Positions 8,381-17,194 of a stretch of DNA of 64,000 bases are shown piece after piece. Below the pieces are notes generated by a model, which did not search any database, was not told where the DNA came from, and worked only from the letters and a program-made list of their open reading frames with translations. The DNA is taken from NCBI GenBank assembly GCA_036555325.1, contig DATBLQ010000028.1, positions 88,589-152,588 of the forward strand. The letters run 5' to 3'. Position numbers and translations under genes: made by a program. Positions within the stretch are counted from its first letter, which is position 1, and each line of letters begins with the position of its first letter. This DNA comes from DATBLQ01 sp036555325. Its GTDB lineage: Bacteria > Pseudomonadota > Alphaproteobacteria > Rhizobiales > Aestuariivirgaceae.

Positions 8381-8951
8381 ATGTCTCAGGCGACATCACG
8401 ACCCACGGCGACACCTCCCATGGCATCTACGTCCGTCGGACATATGGCAATGCAACCGTCGACGTCTCAGGTGACATTACGACGGGCGGGGGAAACGCAT
8501 ACGGACTCTACATTTTTAAGACCTTCGGCGATGCGACCGTCGATGTCTCCGGCACCATTATAACGAAGGGCCAATTTGCCGCCGGCATCGGCGTGGCCGA
8601 GGTTGCCGGGAACATGGCCGTCAGTGTCTCCGGTTCGATCACCACCTACGACGAGGCCTATGGAGTTTTTATTTCCAAGACCAGCGGCACTGTCTCGGTC
8701 AGCGTCTCCGGCGATATCGTCACCGGAAAGAATTTCTCTCTTGCTCCAGCGAGCACCGGCCGTGCGGGCATAGAAATAGACGGCACATGGTCATCCGTTG
8801 TGGCCACCCTCGATAGCGGCGGAACCATAACGACCTACGGTGCCTCTGCACATGGCATCAGAATTTGGAGTACCGGTATCCAGAGCGACGGCGACACGGA
8901 TTATGTGACCGTTGATGTTGCGGGTGACATCACGACCCATGGCAATAGCTC
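7886..8951 (+). repeat. Tandem duplication inside the autotransporter passenger
   Basis: The passenger region beginning at 7886 is repeated beginning at 8497, 611 bases later, or 612 (204 codons) if the lost base is restored. Whole phrases recur in both copies, for example DVSGTI, VSGSITTYD, GVFI, SSVVATLDSGGTITTYGAS and SDGDTDY, with DNA identity that looks high. Within this, a 40-bp stretch is repeated exactly at 8300-8339 and 8380-8419, and the frameshift falls at the end of its first copy. Confidence 0.8.
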
Positions 8952-10737
8952 CCATGGCATCTTTGTCCGTAAGACTTACGGCGATGTCGGTATCGATGTG
9001 TCCGGCTCGGTTGCCGCCAATGGGGCTTCTGCGAATGCGATTTCTCTGCAGGACAACTATGGTGCCGTGAGTATCGACATCAGCGGCTCCGCTTATGGCG
9101 GCTCAGACACTGGCGCCGGCGTCAAGATCGCTGACGACGATGCGACCTCCACCATCATCTCTATAGCGATGGGCGGCAAGTTGGGCGCTGTGTCCGACAA
9201 TGCCATTGTCAGCGCCGAGAGCAATCTCACTATCAACAACTCCGGCACCATCACCGGCATCGTCGACCTCGGCGATGGCGATGGCGATGACGCTTTCAAC
9301 AACAATACCGGCGGCAAGTGGTATCTGCGCAATGCCAGCGACGATCCCGAGGCGGATTTCGGTGACGGCATGAGCGATCAGTTCAACAACTCCGGCCTGC
9401 TGAGCATGAAGAAGACCAACCCCTCAGGCACATGGACCGGCGTGCTTGGGAATCTCGAGATCTTCAACAACAATTCGGGCGGCGACATCGATTTGACCGA
9501 CGGCATCGCCGGCGATCAGCTCACCATCTCCGGCACGTTCGTCTCCGACGGGGGTGCCCTCCATATGGATGCGGTGCTCGACGATGGAAGCTCGCCGCAG
9601 ACGGATATCCTCCATCTCCAAACTGTCATGGGCACGAACGCCACCCTCGTCTATGTGCGGAACGCCGGTGGTCTCGGTGGTCTAACCAATGACAACCGAA
9701 TCGTCCTTATCGATGCCGCTACCGACAATTCAGACGGCGCAGCCTTCGACTTGGGCGAACGGGTGATTGCGGGGGCCTATGAGTACGACCTTCTCTACGA
9801 GAGCTCGTCGTGGTTCCTTCAATCCTCAGCGTTTGCCGAAGCGATCGACTATCCGGCGGTCCTCTCCGGCGCGCTTTTCTCTTTCAACGCCGATCTGTCC
9901 TCGCTGCATGAGCGCCTGAAAAAGCCGAAGCCCGCGCAAGAAGAAATCGAACCTGCCGCGTGGACCTATGCGAGCGCCTGGCGCCCGTGGGCGCAAATCT
10001 TCGCCGCCCGCCAGTCGATCGATGGCTCCGCCTCCTTCGACCAGTCGATCCTCAAGCTCAAGGCAGGCCTCGACCGCGAGGCCGATGCCGGTGGAGGCAC
10101 CCTGCTCCTCGGCCTCTTCGCCGGCTATGGGCGCAATGACCAGGATTTCGAGACGACGACTTCCAGGGTCGACACCGAGGCCGCCTTGGCCGGTGCCTAT
10201 GCCGGATACAGCCAAGGCCGCGTCTATGGCGAGGCGCTCCTCAAATATGAGCATCAATGGTCTGAGTTCAGCGGTGCCGCCGCGGATGAAGCCCCCTTCG
10301 CCGTCGATCTCTTAGGTGGCTCGCTCGAAGCCGGGGTGCGTTTGCCCCTTGGTGTCGTCGCCCTTATCCCCCATGCCCGTTTGAGCTATGCCCATGCCTG
10401 GGCAGGCTCTTTCGAGGATAGCTCCGGCGTCACCATCGACCTCTCCAACACCGACAGCCTGCGCGGCGAGATCGCCGCCCGCTTCGAGAACAACATCCTA
10501 AGTGGCGGCCTCATCGCCCTCGATGCCGGTCTGCGCCATGAGTTCCTGGGTGAGCAGCAGGCGGAGGTCTCTGGCCTCACCTTCTCCCATGAGCTTCCCG
10601 GCACCTCGGGCTTCATCGCCGCCGCCCTCAACCTGATGCTCGATGACACTGTTTCCTTCACCTTCCGCGGGGAAGCCGCCGGAAACTCGCAAAGCAGCGA
10701 ACTCAACGGCTCCGTGAGCTTCGACATCAAACTCTGA
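8350..10737 (+). CDS. Autotransporter passenger and C-terminal beta-barrel, 3' fragment
   Basis: This frame carries on the passenger broken near 8338. It encodes 795 residues from a GTG that is probably not a real start, with no signal peptide of its own. Residues 1-280 or so continue the DVSGDITTHGD-type repeats. About 280-500 form a less repetitive stretch with NNSGTITG and GDGDGDD. From about residue 535 (WTYASAWRPWAQIFAARQ) to the end is a typical autotransporter beta-domain, with LLLGLFAGYG, VYGEALLKYEHQW, GVRLPLGVVALIPHARLSYAHAW and alternating strands to SFDIKL. The last residue is Leu, not the commonest Phe. Together with the upstream frame the intact protein would have been about 1110 residues, secreted and surface-exposed. 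Confidence 0.8.
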   Translation: MRSSFGDAIVDVSGDITTHGDTSHGIYVRRTYGNATVDVSGDITTGGGNAYGLYIFKTFGDATVDVSGTIITKGQFAAGIGVAEVAGNMAVSVSGSITTYDEAYGVFISKTSGTVSVSVSGDIVTGKNFSLAPASTGRAGIEIDGTWSSVVATLDSGGTITTYGASAHGIRIWSTGIQSDGDTDYVTVDVAGDITTHGNSSHGIFVRKTYGDVGIDVSGSVAANGASANAISLQDNYGAVSIDISGSAYGGSDTGAGVKIADDDATSTIISIAMGGKLGAVSDNAIVSAESNLTINNSGTITGIVDLGDGDGDDAFNNNTGGKWYLRNASDDPEADFGDGMSDQFNNSGLLSMKKTNPSGTWTGVLGNLEIFNNNSGGDIDLTDGIAGDQLTISGTFVSDGGALHMDAVLDDGSSPQTDILHLQTVMGTNATLVYVRNAGGLGGLTNDNRIVLIDAATDNSDGAAFDLGERVIAGAYEYDLLYESSSWFLQSSAFAEAIDYPAVLSGALFSFNADLSSLHERLKKPKPAQEEIEPAAWTYASAWRPWAQIFAARQSIDGSASFDQSILKLKAGLDREADAGGGTLLLGLFAGYGRNDQDFETTTSRVDTEAALAGAYAGYSQGRVYGEALLKYEHQWSEFSGAAADEAPFAVDLLGGSLEAGVRLPLGVVALIPHARLSYAHAWAGSFEDSSGVTIDLSNTDSLRGEIAARFENNILSGGLIALDAGLRHEFLGEQQAEVSGLTFSHELPGTSGFIAAALNLMLDDTVSFTFRGEAAGNSQSSELNGSVSFDIKL

Positions 10738-10741
10738 GCTG

Positions 10742-10892
10742 ACGTCATGGCCCGCTTCGGGCACCCTTCCCACCTCTCAGAACGTCATGGCCGTCCCCGG
10801 ACTTGATCCGGGGATCAATCCGGCCATCTTTTCTCACGCGGATGCAAGAGATGCCCGGATCGCGCCGCTGGCGCGGCGGTCCGGGCATGACG
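10742..10892. repeat. Intergenic palindrome cluster 2
   Basis: Between the autotransporter and mdh (410 bp without a gene) lie at least two clear copies of the dispersed palindrome. The one at 10783-10828 runs CGTCAT, a long stem with the CTTGA loop, then ATCT. The other, at 10849-10892, is in the opposite orientation, runs from AGATGCCCGGATC to GGTCCGGGCATGACG and has a GC-rich inner stem. A short relative begins with CGTCATGGCCCG at 10743. A separate GGGGGAGGGAT/CTCCC palindrome follows near 10920. The ends match clusters 1 and 3, the stems do not. Confidence 0.7.
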
Positions 10893-10996
10893 AGTTTGTA
10901 CGGAAGGCGTCCGGCTTCCCTCCCCACAAGGGGGAGGGATGCATAGCGACGCCACCTTCTCCTCGGATGACGAATGATGGCCGCGCACTGTCAAAC

Positions 10997-11119
10997 TTGA
11001 CTTGCGAGTCAACATTTTGCCTCGCAATCGCCCGGGTATGTTCTTGCGAGAGCGAGTTCGTTGCGTTAAACGGTATTTCCCAAAGTCAATTGACGTTTGC
11101 GGCAACTTTTGACTTATTC
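10997..11119 (+). promoter_or_regulatory. Putative control region of the mdh-suc operon
   Basis: Two repeated words crowd this stretch. TTGACT/AGTCAA appears as a perfect inverted pair (10997-11002 and 11007-11012), in the palindrome GTCAATTGAC (11085-11094) and again at 11109-11114. TTGCGAG occurs at 11002-11008 and 11044-11050, with its complement CTCGCAA at 11021-11027. TTGACG at 11090-11095, 18 bp before TTATTC at 11114-11119, could be a -35/-10 pair giving a short leader before mdh. The binding factor is unknown. Confidence 0.35.
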
Positions 11120-11147
11120 ACCCGTGCCGCGCTTCGTAGGAGGGGGT

Positions 11148-12113
11148 ATGGCCCGAAAACGGATCGGCTTGGTCGGGGGCGGGATGATCGGCGGGACGCT
11201 GGCGCAGCTCATCGGGCTCAAGGATTTGGGGGATGTGGTGCTTTTCGACATCCTCGAAGGCATGCCCCAAGGCAAATCCCTGGACATTGCCCAGTGCTCG
11301 CCGGTTGAAGGGTTCGACGCAAAATTCATTGGAACCAACCGATATGAGTCGCTCAAAGGGTGCGATGTCATCATCGTCACGGCGGGGGTGCCGCGGAAAC
11401 CGGGGATGAGCCGGGACGATCTGCTCGAGATCAATCTCAAGGTGATGAGCCAAGTCGGCGCCGGCATCCGAAAATACGCCCAGGACTCCTTTCTGATCTG
11501 CATCACGAACCCTCTCGATGTCATGGTGTGGGCGCTGCAAAAATATTCCGGCGTGCCGTTCAACAAAGTCGTGGGAATGGCGGGCGTGCTCGATTCGGCC
11601 AGGTTTCGCTATTTTCTTGCAGACGAGCTGAAGGTGTCGGTGGAGGATGTCTCGGCCTTCGTGCTTGGCGGCCATGGCGACACGATGGTGCCGCTCGTCC
11701 GCTATTCAACGGTTGCGGGAATTCCTATTCCCGATCTCATCGCGATGAAATGGACGACGCAGAAGAGGATCGACGAAATCGTCCAGCGCACGCGTGAGGG
11801 CGGCGCCGAAATTGTGGGACTGTTGAAGAGCGGCTCGGCATATTTTGCGCCGGCTTCCTCGGCGATTGCCATGGCCGAGAGTTATCTGAAGGACAAGAAG
11901 CGGGTGCTTCCCTGCGCGGCCCGGCTCACCGGGCAATATGGCGTCGATAATCTCTATGTCGGCGTGCCGGTGGTCATCGGAGAGAACGGGGTTGAGCGCA
12001 TCGTCGAGATCAGGCTGGAGGGAGAAGAGAAATCGCAGTTCAAGAATTCGGTGAAAGCCGTCCAAGGACTGATGGAAGCGGCAAAGAAAATCGCTCCGGA
12101 TCTCGCCAACTGA
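11148..12113 (+). CDS. mdh: Malate dehydrogenase
   Basis: This 321-residue NAD-dependent enzyme oxidises malate to oxaloacetate. I chose the ATG at 11148 because it has a very strong ribosome-binding site (TAGGAGGGGG) and starts directly at the Rossmann strand. The frame extends upstream to 11097 without homology. The GGGMIG dinucleotide motif is at 10-15 and D34 is the NAD-specifying acidic residue. R83 and R89 of VPRKPGMSR and R153 bind the substrate, and H176 in GGHGD is the proton acceptor. It is the LDH-like MDH type usual in alphaproteobacteria. It heads the operon mdh-sucCDAB-VOC-lpd, 37 bp before sucC. Confidence 0.96.
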   Translation: MARKRIGLVGGGMIGGTLAQLIGLKDLGDVVLFDILEGMPQGKSLDIAQCSPVEGFDAKFIGTNRYESLKGCDVIIVTAGVPRKPGMSRDDLLEINLKVMSQVGAGIRKYAQDSFLICITNPLDVMVWALQKYSGVPFNKVVGMAGVLDSARFRYFLADELKVSVEDVSAFVLGGHGDTMVPLVRYSTVAGIPIPDLIAMKWTTQKRIDEIVQRTREGGAEIVGLLKSGSAYFAPASSAIAMAESYLKDKKRVLPCAARLTGQYGVDNLYVGVPVVIGENGVERIVEIRLEGEEKSQFKNSVKAVQGLMEAAKKIAPDLAN

Positions 12114-12150
12114 TCATCGAATTTCGGTAGCCGACAAGGGCGTTCAGTAG

Positions 12151-13317
12151 ATGAATATCCACGAGTATCAAGCCAAGGCGGTGCTCCGGGAATTCGGCGT
12201 GACAGTCCCCGATGGGAAGGCTGCCTTTAGCGCGGAAGAGGCGGTCAAGGTTGCGGAGGCGCTTGGCACGCCGCCCTGGGTCGTCAAGGCGCAGATCCAC
12301 GCAGGCGGACGCGGCAAGGCCGGTGGCATCAAAGTTGCGCGTTCGATAGAGGAGCTTCGTGAGCATGCACGGCGCATGCTGGGCATGAAGCTCGTAACCA
12401 AGCAAACCGGACCGCCAGGGAAGGTTGTGAACCGGCTTTATGTCGAGAAGGGTGTGGAGATCGAGCGCGAGCTCTATCTGTCGGCGCTGGTGGACAGGAG
12501 AAGCTCGCGCATCACGTTCATCGGATCGACGGAAGGAGGAATGGACATCGAGGAGGTGGCGCAAAAAACGCCGGAAAAGATCATTACCGTGCATGTCGAT
12601 CCGGCGGTAGGCATCAGCGGTTATGTCGGCCGACGCCTGGCGCAGGCGTTGAAGCTCGAAGGCGATGAGGTCAAAGCTTGCGTGAAGCTCACGGGGCAGC
12701 TCTACCAGGCATTCCTAGCCAAAGACATGAGCCTGCTCGAAATCAATCCGCTGATCGTGACCAAAGGCAATCTGCTGTGCCTCGATGCAAAGGTGAATTT
12801 CGACGACAACGCGCTCGAACGACATCCGGACATTCTGCAGCTGCGTGATGAAAGCGAGGAGGACCCGAAGGAAATCGAGGCGCACAAGCATGGTCTTTCC
12901 TACGTGGCGCTGGAGGGCACGATCGGATGCATGGTGAACGGCGCAGGGCTTGCCATGGCGACCATGGACATCATCAAGCTCTATGGCGCCGAACCGGCGA
13001 ACTTCCTCGACGTCGGGGGCGGGGCATCGAAGGAAAAGGTTAGCGCCGCCTTCAAGATCATTACCGCCGATGAACGCGTGAGGGGCATTCTGGTCAATAT
13101 TTTCGGCGGCATCATGCGCTGCGATACCATTGCCGAGGGTGTGCTGGCGGCGGTGGAGGAGGTAGGGCTCACGGTGCCACTGGTCGTGCGGCTGGAGGGG
13201 ACCAACGCAGAGCTCGGCCGAAAAATGCTCGACCGATCGGGGCTGAACGTCACGGCGGCGGTCGATCTTGACGATGCAGCCAGGAAGATCGTCGCGGCGG
13301 TCAAGAAAGCAGCATAA
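12151..13317 (+). CDS. sucC: Succinyl-CoA ligase [ADP-forming] beta subunit
   Basis: This 388-residue beta subunit binds ADP and succinate in the succinyl-CoA synthetase heterotetramer, the substrate-level phosphorylation step of the TCA cycle. It begins MNIHEYQAKAVLREFGV, has the ATP-grasp region with KAQIHAGGRGKAGG at about 46-59, and the C-terminal ligase domain with NIFGGIMRCDTIAEG and PLVVRLEGTNAELG. The length matches the family. Its stop overlaps the sucD start by one base (TAATG), so translation is coupled and stoichiometry is probably kept equal. Confidence 0.97.
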   Translation: MNIHEYQAKAVLREFGVTVPDGKAAFSAEEAVKVAEALGTPPWVVKAQIHAGGRGKAGGIKVARSIEELREHARRMLGMKLVTKQTGPPGKVVNRLYVEKGVEIERELYLSALVDRRSSRITFIGSTEGGMDIEEVAQKTPEKIITVHVDPAVGISGYVGRRLAQALKLEGDEVKACVKLTGQLYQAFLAKDMSLLEINPLIVTKGNLLCLDAKVNFDDNALERHPDILQLRDESEEDPKEIEAHKHGLSYVALEGTIGCMVNGAGLAMATMDIIKLYGAEPANFLDVGGGASKEKVSAAFKIITADERVRGILVNIFGGIMRCDTIAEGVLAAVEEVGLTVPLVVRLEGTNAELGRKMLDRSGLNVTAAVDLDDAARKIVAAVKKAA

Positions 13318-14201
13318 TGGCAATCCTGGTCGACAAGAAAACACGCGTCATCTGCCAGGGGATAACGGGAGCGCAGGGGTCGTTCCACACTGAACAGGCA
13401 ATGGCCTACGGCACGCAAATGGTGGGCGGAGTTACGCCAGGAAAGGGAGGAACAAAACATCTTGGATTGCCGGTGTTCAACACAGTTTGCGAGGCGCGAG
13501 AGGCTACGGGGGCGCACGCGAGCGTGATCTACGTGCCGCCTGCCTTCGCGGCGGACGCCATTCTCGAATCCATCGATGCCAAAATTCCGCTTAGCGTGTG
13601 CATCACGGAGGGCATTCCGGTTCTCGACATGGTGAAGGTGAAACGAGCACTAGAGGGTTCGGCCACGCGGCTCATCGGCCCGAACTGTCCCGGCGTTTTG
13701 ACGCCCGCTGAGTGCAAGATCGGCATCATGCCGGGCAATATCTTCAAGAAAGGATCGGTCGGGATTGTTTCACGCTCCGGAACGCTTACCTATGAGGCAG
13801 TGTTCCAGACGACACAAATCGGCCTTGGTCAAACGACGGCGGTCGGAATTGGCGGCGATCCGGTGAAGGGACTGGAGTTTATCGAAGTCCTGGAGATGTT
13901 CCTCGCCGATGAGAAGACCAAGTCAATCATCATGATCGGAGAAATCGGGGGCACGGCGGAAGAAGAGGCCGCCGATTTCATTCGCAAATCGAAGCGCAAG
14001 AAACCGATGGCGGCGTTCATTGCCGGGCGCACAGCGCCGCCGGGGCGACGCATGGGCCATGCCGGGGCGATCATCGCCGGCGGCAAGGGAGATGCGCAAT
14101 CTAAAATCGAAGCGCTGAAACGGGCGGGCATCAAGGTATCGGAATCGCCCGCCAAGCTGGGGGAGACGCTGCAAAAGGCACTTTCCGGCAGAAAGCGGTG
14201 A
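13317..14201 (+). CDS. sucD: Succinyl-CoA ligase [ADP-forming] alpha subunit
   Basis: This 294-residue alpha subunit binds CoA and carries the phospho-histidine. It starts MAILVDKKTRVICQGITGAQGSFH, has the CoA-binding Rossmann fold with GGVTPGKGG, IGPNCPG and IGIMPG, and ends with RRMGHAGAIIAGGKGDA, in which the histidine of GHAGA is the phosphorylated residue. The start overlaps the sucC stop, and nine bases follow before sucA. Confidence 0.97.
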   Translation: MAILVDKKTRVICQGITGAQGSFHTEQAMAYGTQMVGGVTPGKGGTKHLGLPVFNTVCEAREATGAHASVIYVPPAFAADAILESIDAKIPLSVCITEGIPVLDMVKVKRALEGSATRLIGPNCPGVLTPAECKIGIMPGNIFKKGSVGIVSRSGTLTYEAVFQTTQIGLGQTTAVGIGGDPVKGLEFIEVLEMFLADEKTKSIIMIGEIGGTAEEEAADFIRKSKRKKPMAAFIAGRTAPPGRRMGHAGAIIAGGKGDAQSKIEALKRAGIKVSESPAKLGETLQKALSGRKR

Positions 14202-14210
14202 GGAGATAGG

Positions 14211-17192
14211 ATGGCCAAGACTGATCTCAACGCTCAATTCGAGAAGACCTCGTTTTTGTGGGGCGGAAACGCACAGTTTATCGAGCAGCTGTATGCCCAT
14301 TACCTCGATGATCCAGAATCGGTCGATCCGCAATGGCGCGACTTCTTCCGCGGCCTGGGCGAGGACGATGCGCAGGCCCAGAAGTCGATAAGAGGCGCAT
14401 CGTGGGAGGCGAAGGACTGGCGGCAGTCAGGCAACGGCGAGCTGATCGCGGCGGTTGACGGGAACTGGCTCGAGGAGCCCGCCTATCGCGTGACTGCATC
14501 GCGCATCGAAACGAGGGCGCAGGAGCGCGGCGATACGCTGACGAGTGCCGAGGTGCGGCGGGCGACGCTCGATTCGATCCGGGCGCTCATGCTTATCCGA
14601 GCGTACCGCATGCGTGGCCATCTCGCCGCCGACCTGGACCCGCTCAAGCTCAGGAAGCCCGAGCCGCAACCCGAACTCGATCCGGCAACCTACGGCTTCG
14701 GGCCGCAGGATCTCGACCGTCCGGTGTTCATCGACAATGTGCTGGGCCTCGAATCCGCAACGATGCGGCAAATCCTGGAAATCCTGAGGCGGACCTATTG
14801 TTCGACCCTCGGGGTCGAGTTCATGCACATATCCGATCCGCAGCAGAAGGGATGGATTCAGGAGAGGATCGAAGGCGCCGACAAGTCCATCTCGTTCACG
14901 CCGGAAGGCAAGAGGGCCATCCTCAACAAGCTCATCGAGACGGAAGGGTTCGAACAGTTCCTCAACGTGAAATATACCGGCACCAAACGGTTCGGACTCG
15001 ACGGGGGGGAAGCGATGGTGCCGGCGCTCGAACAAATCATCAAGCGCGGGGGTGCGCTGGGGGTGAAAGAAATCGTGTTCGGCATGGCGCACCGCGGCAG
15101 GCTCAACGTGCTTGCCAACGTAATGGGCAAATCCTTCAGCGCCATCTTCCACGAGTTCAAGGGCGGTTCGGTCAATCCGGAAGACGTCGAAGGTTCAGGC
15201 GATGTCAAGTATCACCTGGGCACCTCGTCGGACCGCGAGTTCGACGGCAACCGCGTGCATCTGTCGCTCACTGCAAACCCCTCGCATCTTGAAATCGTCG
15301 ACCCGGTGGTGTTGGGCAAGGCGCGCGCCAAGCAAGACCAGCGAGACGATGAAAAGCGGATTAGCGTGATGCCGCTGCTCATCCATGGCGATGCGGCGTT
15401 TGCCGGTCAGGGTGTCGTGGCGGAATGCTTTGGGCTGTCGGGGCTGAGAGGGCACCGTTCCGGCGGATCGGTGCATTTCATCGTGAACAATCAGATAGGT
15501 TTCACGACCAGCCCCATCTATGCGCGCTCCTCGCCCTATCCGAGCGATGTGGCAAAGATGATCGAAGCGCCGATTTTTCATGCCAACGGCGATGATCCGG
15601 AGGCGGTCGTCTATGCGGCGAAGATTGCGACCGAGTTTCGGCAGAAATTCCGCAAACCGGTCGTGATCGACATGTTCTGCTACCGCCGCTTCGGCCACAA
15701 CGAAACGGATGAGCCGGCCTTCACTCAGCCGATCATGTACAAGAAAATCGCTCAGCATCCGACGGTGGTGGAGGTCTATTCAAAACGACTCGAGCAGGAA
15801 GGCGTGGTGTCGGCGGCGGAAGCGGAAGCCATGAAAGCTTCATACCGCAAGCGGTTGGATGAGAATTTCTCCGCTTCGGAAAGTTTCCGGCCGAACAAGG
15901 CGGATTGGCTCGACGGGCGTTGGGCGCATCTTAAGGCGACGCGGCTCGATGACGATCCGCGGCGCGGCACGACGGGAGTGGCGCTGGCGCGGCTAAAAGA
16001 TATTGGACTCAAAGCGACCAAGGTGCCGAAGACTTTCAGACTGCACCGAACGCTGCAGCGCATCCTCGACAACCGCCGCAAAATGATCGAGGAAGAGCAA
16101 GGCATCGACTGGTCGATGGCGGAGGCCCTGGCCTTCGGCACACTGCTCACCGACGGATTCAAGGTGCGGCTTTCAGGCCAGGACGTGCAGCGCGGCACCT
16201 TTTCACAACGGCACGCGGTGCTGATCGACCAGGAAACGGATAAGCGTTACACCCCACTTAACCATATGGTGCGCGACCAGAAGGTAAAACTGGAAGTGAT
16301 CAACTCGATGCTGTCGGAAGAGGCGGTGCTCGGGTTCGAATATGGATACAGCCTGGCAGAACCCAATGCGCTGGTCTTGTGGGAAGCGCAGTTCGGCGAC
16401 TTCGCCAATGGCGCCCAGGTGGTGGTCGATCAGTTCATTTCCTCGGGCGAGCGAAAGTGGCTCAGGATGTCGGGTCTCGTCATGCTTTTGCCGCATGGTT
16501 ACGAGGGACAGGGCCCGGAACATTCATCAGCGCGGCTTGAGCGCTATCTGCAGCTGTGCGCAGAAGACAATATGCAGGTTGCCAACTGTACGACGCCGGC
16601 TAACTATTTCCACATCCTGCGCCGCCAACTGCTGCGCGACTTCCGCAAGCCCCTGGTGCTGATGACGCCCAAATCGCTGCTGCGGCACAAACGCGCGATG
16701 TCGCAGCTTAAGGAAATGGCCGAAGGAACGACGTTTCACCGCGTTCTCTACGACGACGCGCAAATGCTCGACGATGCCGAAATCAAGCTTGTGGCCGACG
16801 AAAAAATCCGGCGCCTCGTCCTATGCAGCGGCAAGGTCTACTATGATCTGTACGAGGAGCGTATCAGGCGCGGCATCAAAGATATCTATCTTATGAGGTT
16901 GGAGCAGCTCTATCCGTTTCCACACAAGACGATGGTGTCGGAACTTGCGCGGTTTCCAGCGGCAGACGTGGTGTGGTGTCAGGAAGAGCCGCAGAACATG
17001 GGAGCATGGACGTTCGTAGAGCCGAATATCGAGTGGGCGCTCGGGTATATCGACGCCAAGGTCAAGCGCGTAGCCTATGCAGGACGGCCCTCAGCGGCAT
17101 CGACTGCATCGGGGCTCATGAGTCGGCACCAGCAGGAGCTCAAGGCTCTGCTGGAGGACGCCTTTGCGGGCGGCAAGGCGGGAGGCCACTGA
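14211..17192 (+). CDS. sucA: 2-oxoglutarate dehydrogenase E1 component
   Basis: This 993-residue thiamine-diphosphate enzyme decarboxylates 2-oxoglutarate and transfers the succinyl group to the lipoyl arm of SucB. The N-terminal SFLWGGNAQFIEQLYAHYL is the E1 segment expected to contact the rest of the complex. The region GMAHRGRLNVLANVMGK, the diphosphate-binding GDAAFAGQGVVAECF...VNNQ, and the transketolase-like second half with EYGYSLAEPNALVLWEAQFGDF and HGYEGQGPEHSSAR are all present. The ending with RPSAASTASGLMSRHQQEL is standard. It lies 9 bp after sucD and 2 bp before sucB. Confidence 0.97.
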   Translation: MAKTDLNAQFEKTSFLWGGNAQFIEQLYAHYLDDPESVDPQWRDFFRGLGEDDAQAQKSIRGASWEAKDWRQSGNGELIAAVDGNWLEEPAYRVTASRIETRAQERGDTLTSAEVRRATLDSIRALMLIRAYRMRGHLAADLDPLKLRKPEPQPELDPATYGFGPQDLDRPVFIDNVLGLESATMRQILEILRRTYCSTLGVEFMHISDPQQKGWIQERIEGADKSISFTPEGKRAILNKLIETEGFEQFLNVKYTGTKRFGLDGGEAMVPALEQIIKRGGALGVKEIVFGMAHRGRLNVLANVMGKSFSAIFHEFKGGSVNPEDVEGSGDVKYHLGTSSDREFDGNRVHLSLTANPSHLEIVDPVVLGKARAKQDQRDDEKRISVMPLLIHGDAAFAGQGVVAECFGLSGLRGHRSGGSVHFIVNNQIGFTTSPIYARSSPYPSDVAKMIEAPIFHANGDDPEAVVYAAKIATEFRQKFRKPVVIDMFCYRRFGHNETDEPAFTQPIMYKKIAQHPTVVEVYSKRLEQEGVVSAAEAEAMKASYRKRLDENFSASESFRPNKADWLDGRWAHLKATRLDDDPRRGTTGVALARLKDIGLKATKVPKTFRLHRTLQRILDNRRKMIEEEQGIDWSMAEALAFGTLLTDGFKVRLSGQDVQRGTFSQRHAVLIDQETDKRYTPLNHMVRDQKVKLEVINSMLSEEAVLGFEYGYSLAEPNALVLWEAQFGDFANGAQVVVDQFISSGERKWLRMSGLVMLLPHGYEGQGPEHSSARLERYLQLCAEDNMQVANCTTPANYFHILRRQLLRDFRKPLVLMTPKSLLRHKRAMSQLKEMAEGTTFHRVLYDDAQMLDDAEIKLVADEKIRRLVLCSGKVYYDLYEERIRRGIKDIYLMRLEQLYPFPHKTMVSELARFPAADVVWCQEEPQNMGAWTFVEPNIEWALGYIDAKVKRVAYAGRPSAASTASGLMSRHQQELKALLEDAFAGGKAGGH

Positions 17193-17194
17193 CA

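Noticed and set aside
10997..11012. Possible FNR/FixK box before mdh
   Set aside because: TTGA and TCAA are eight bases apart here, while FNR-type boxes need six, so the match is not canonical.
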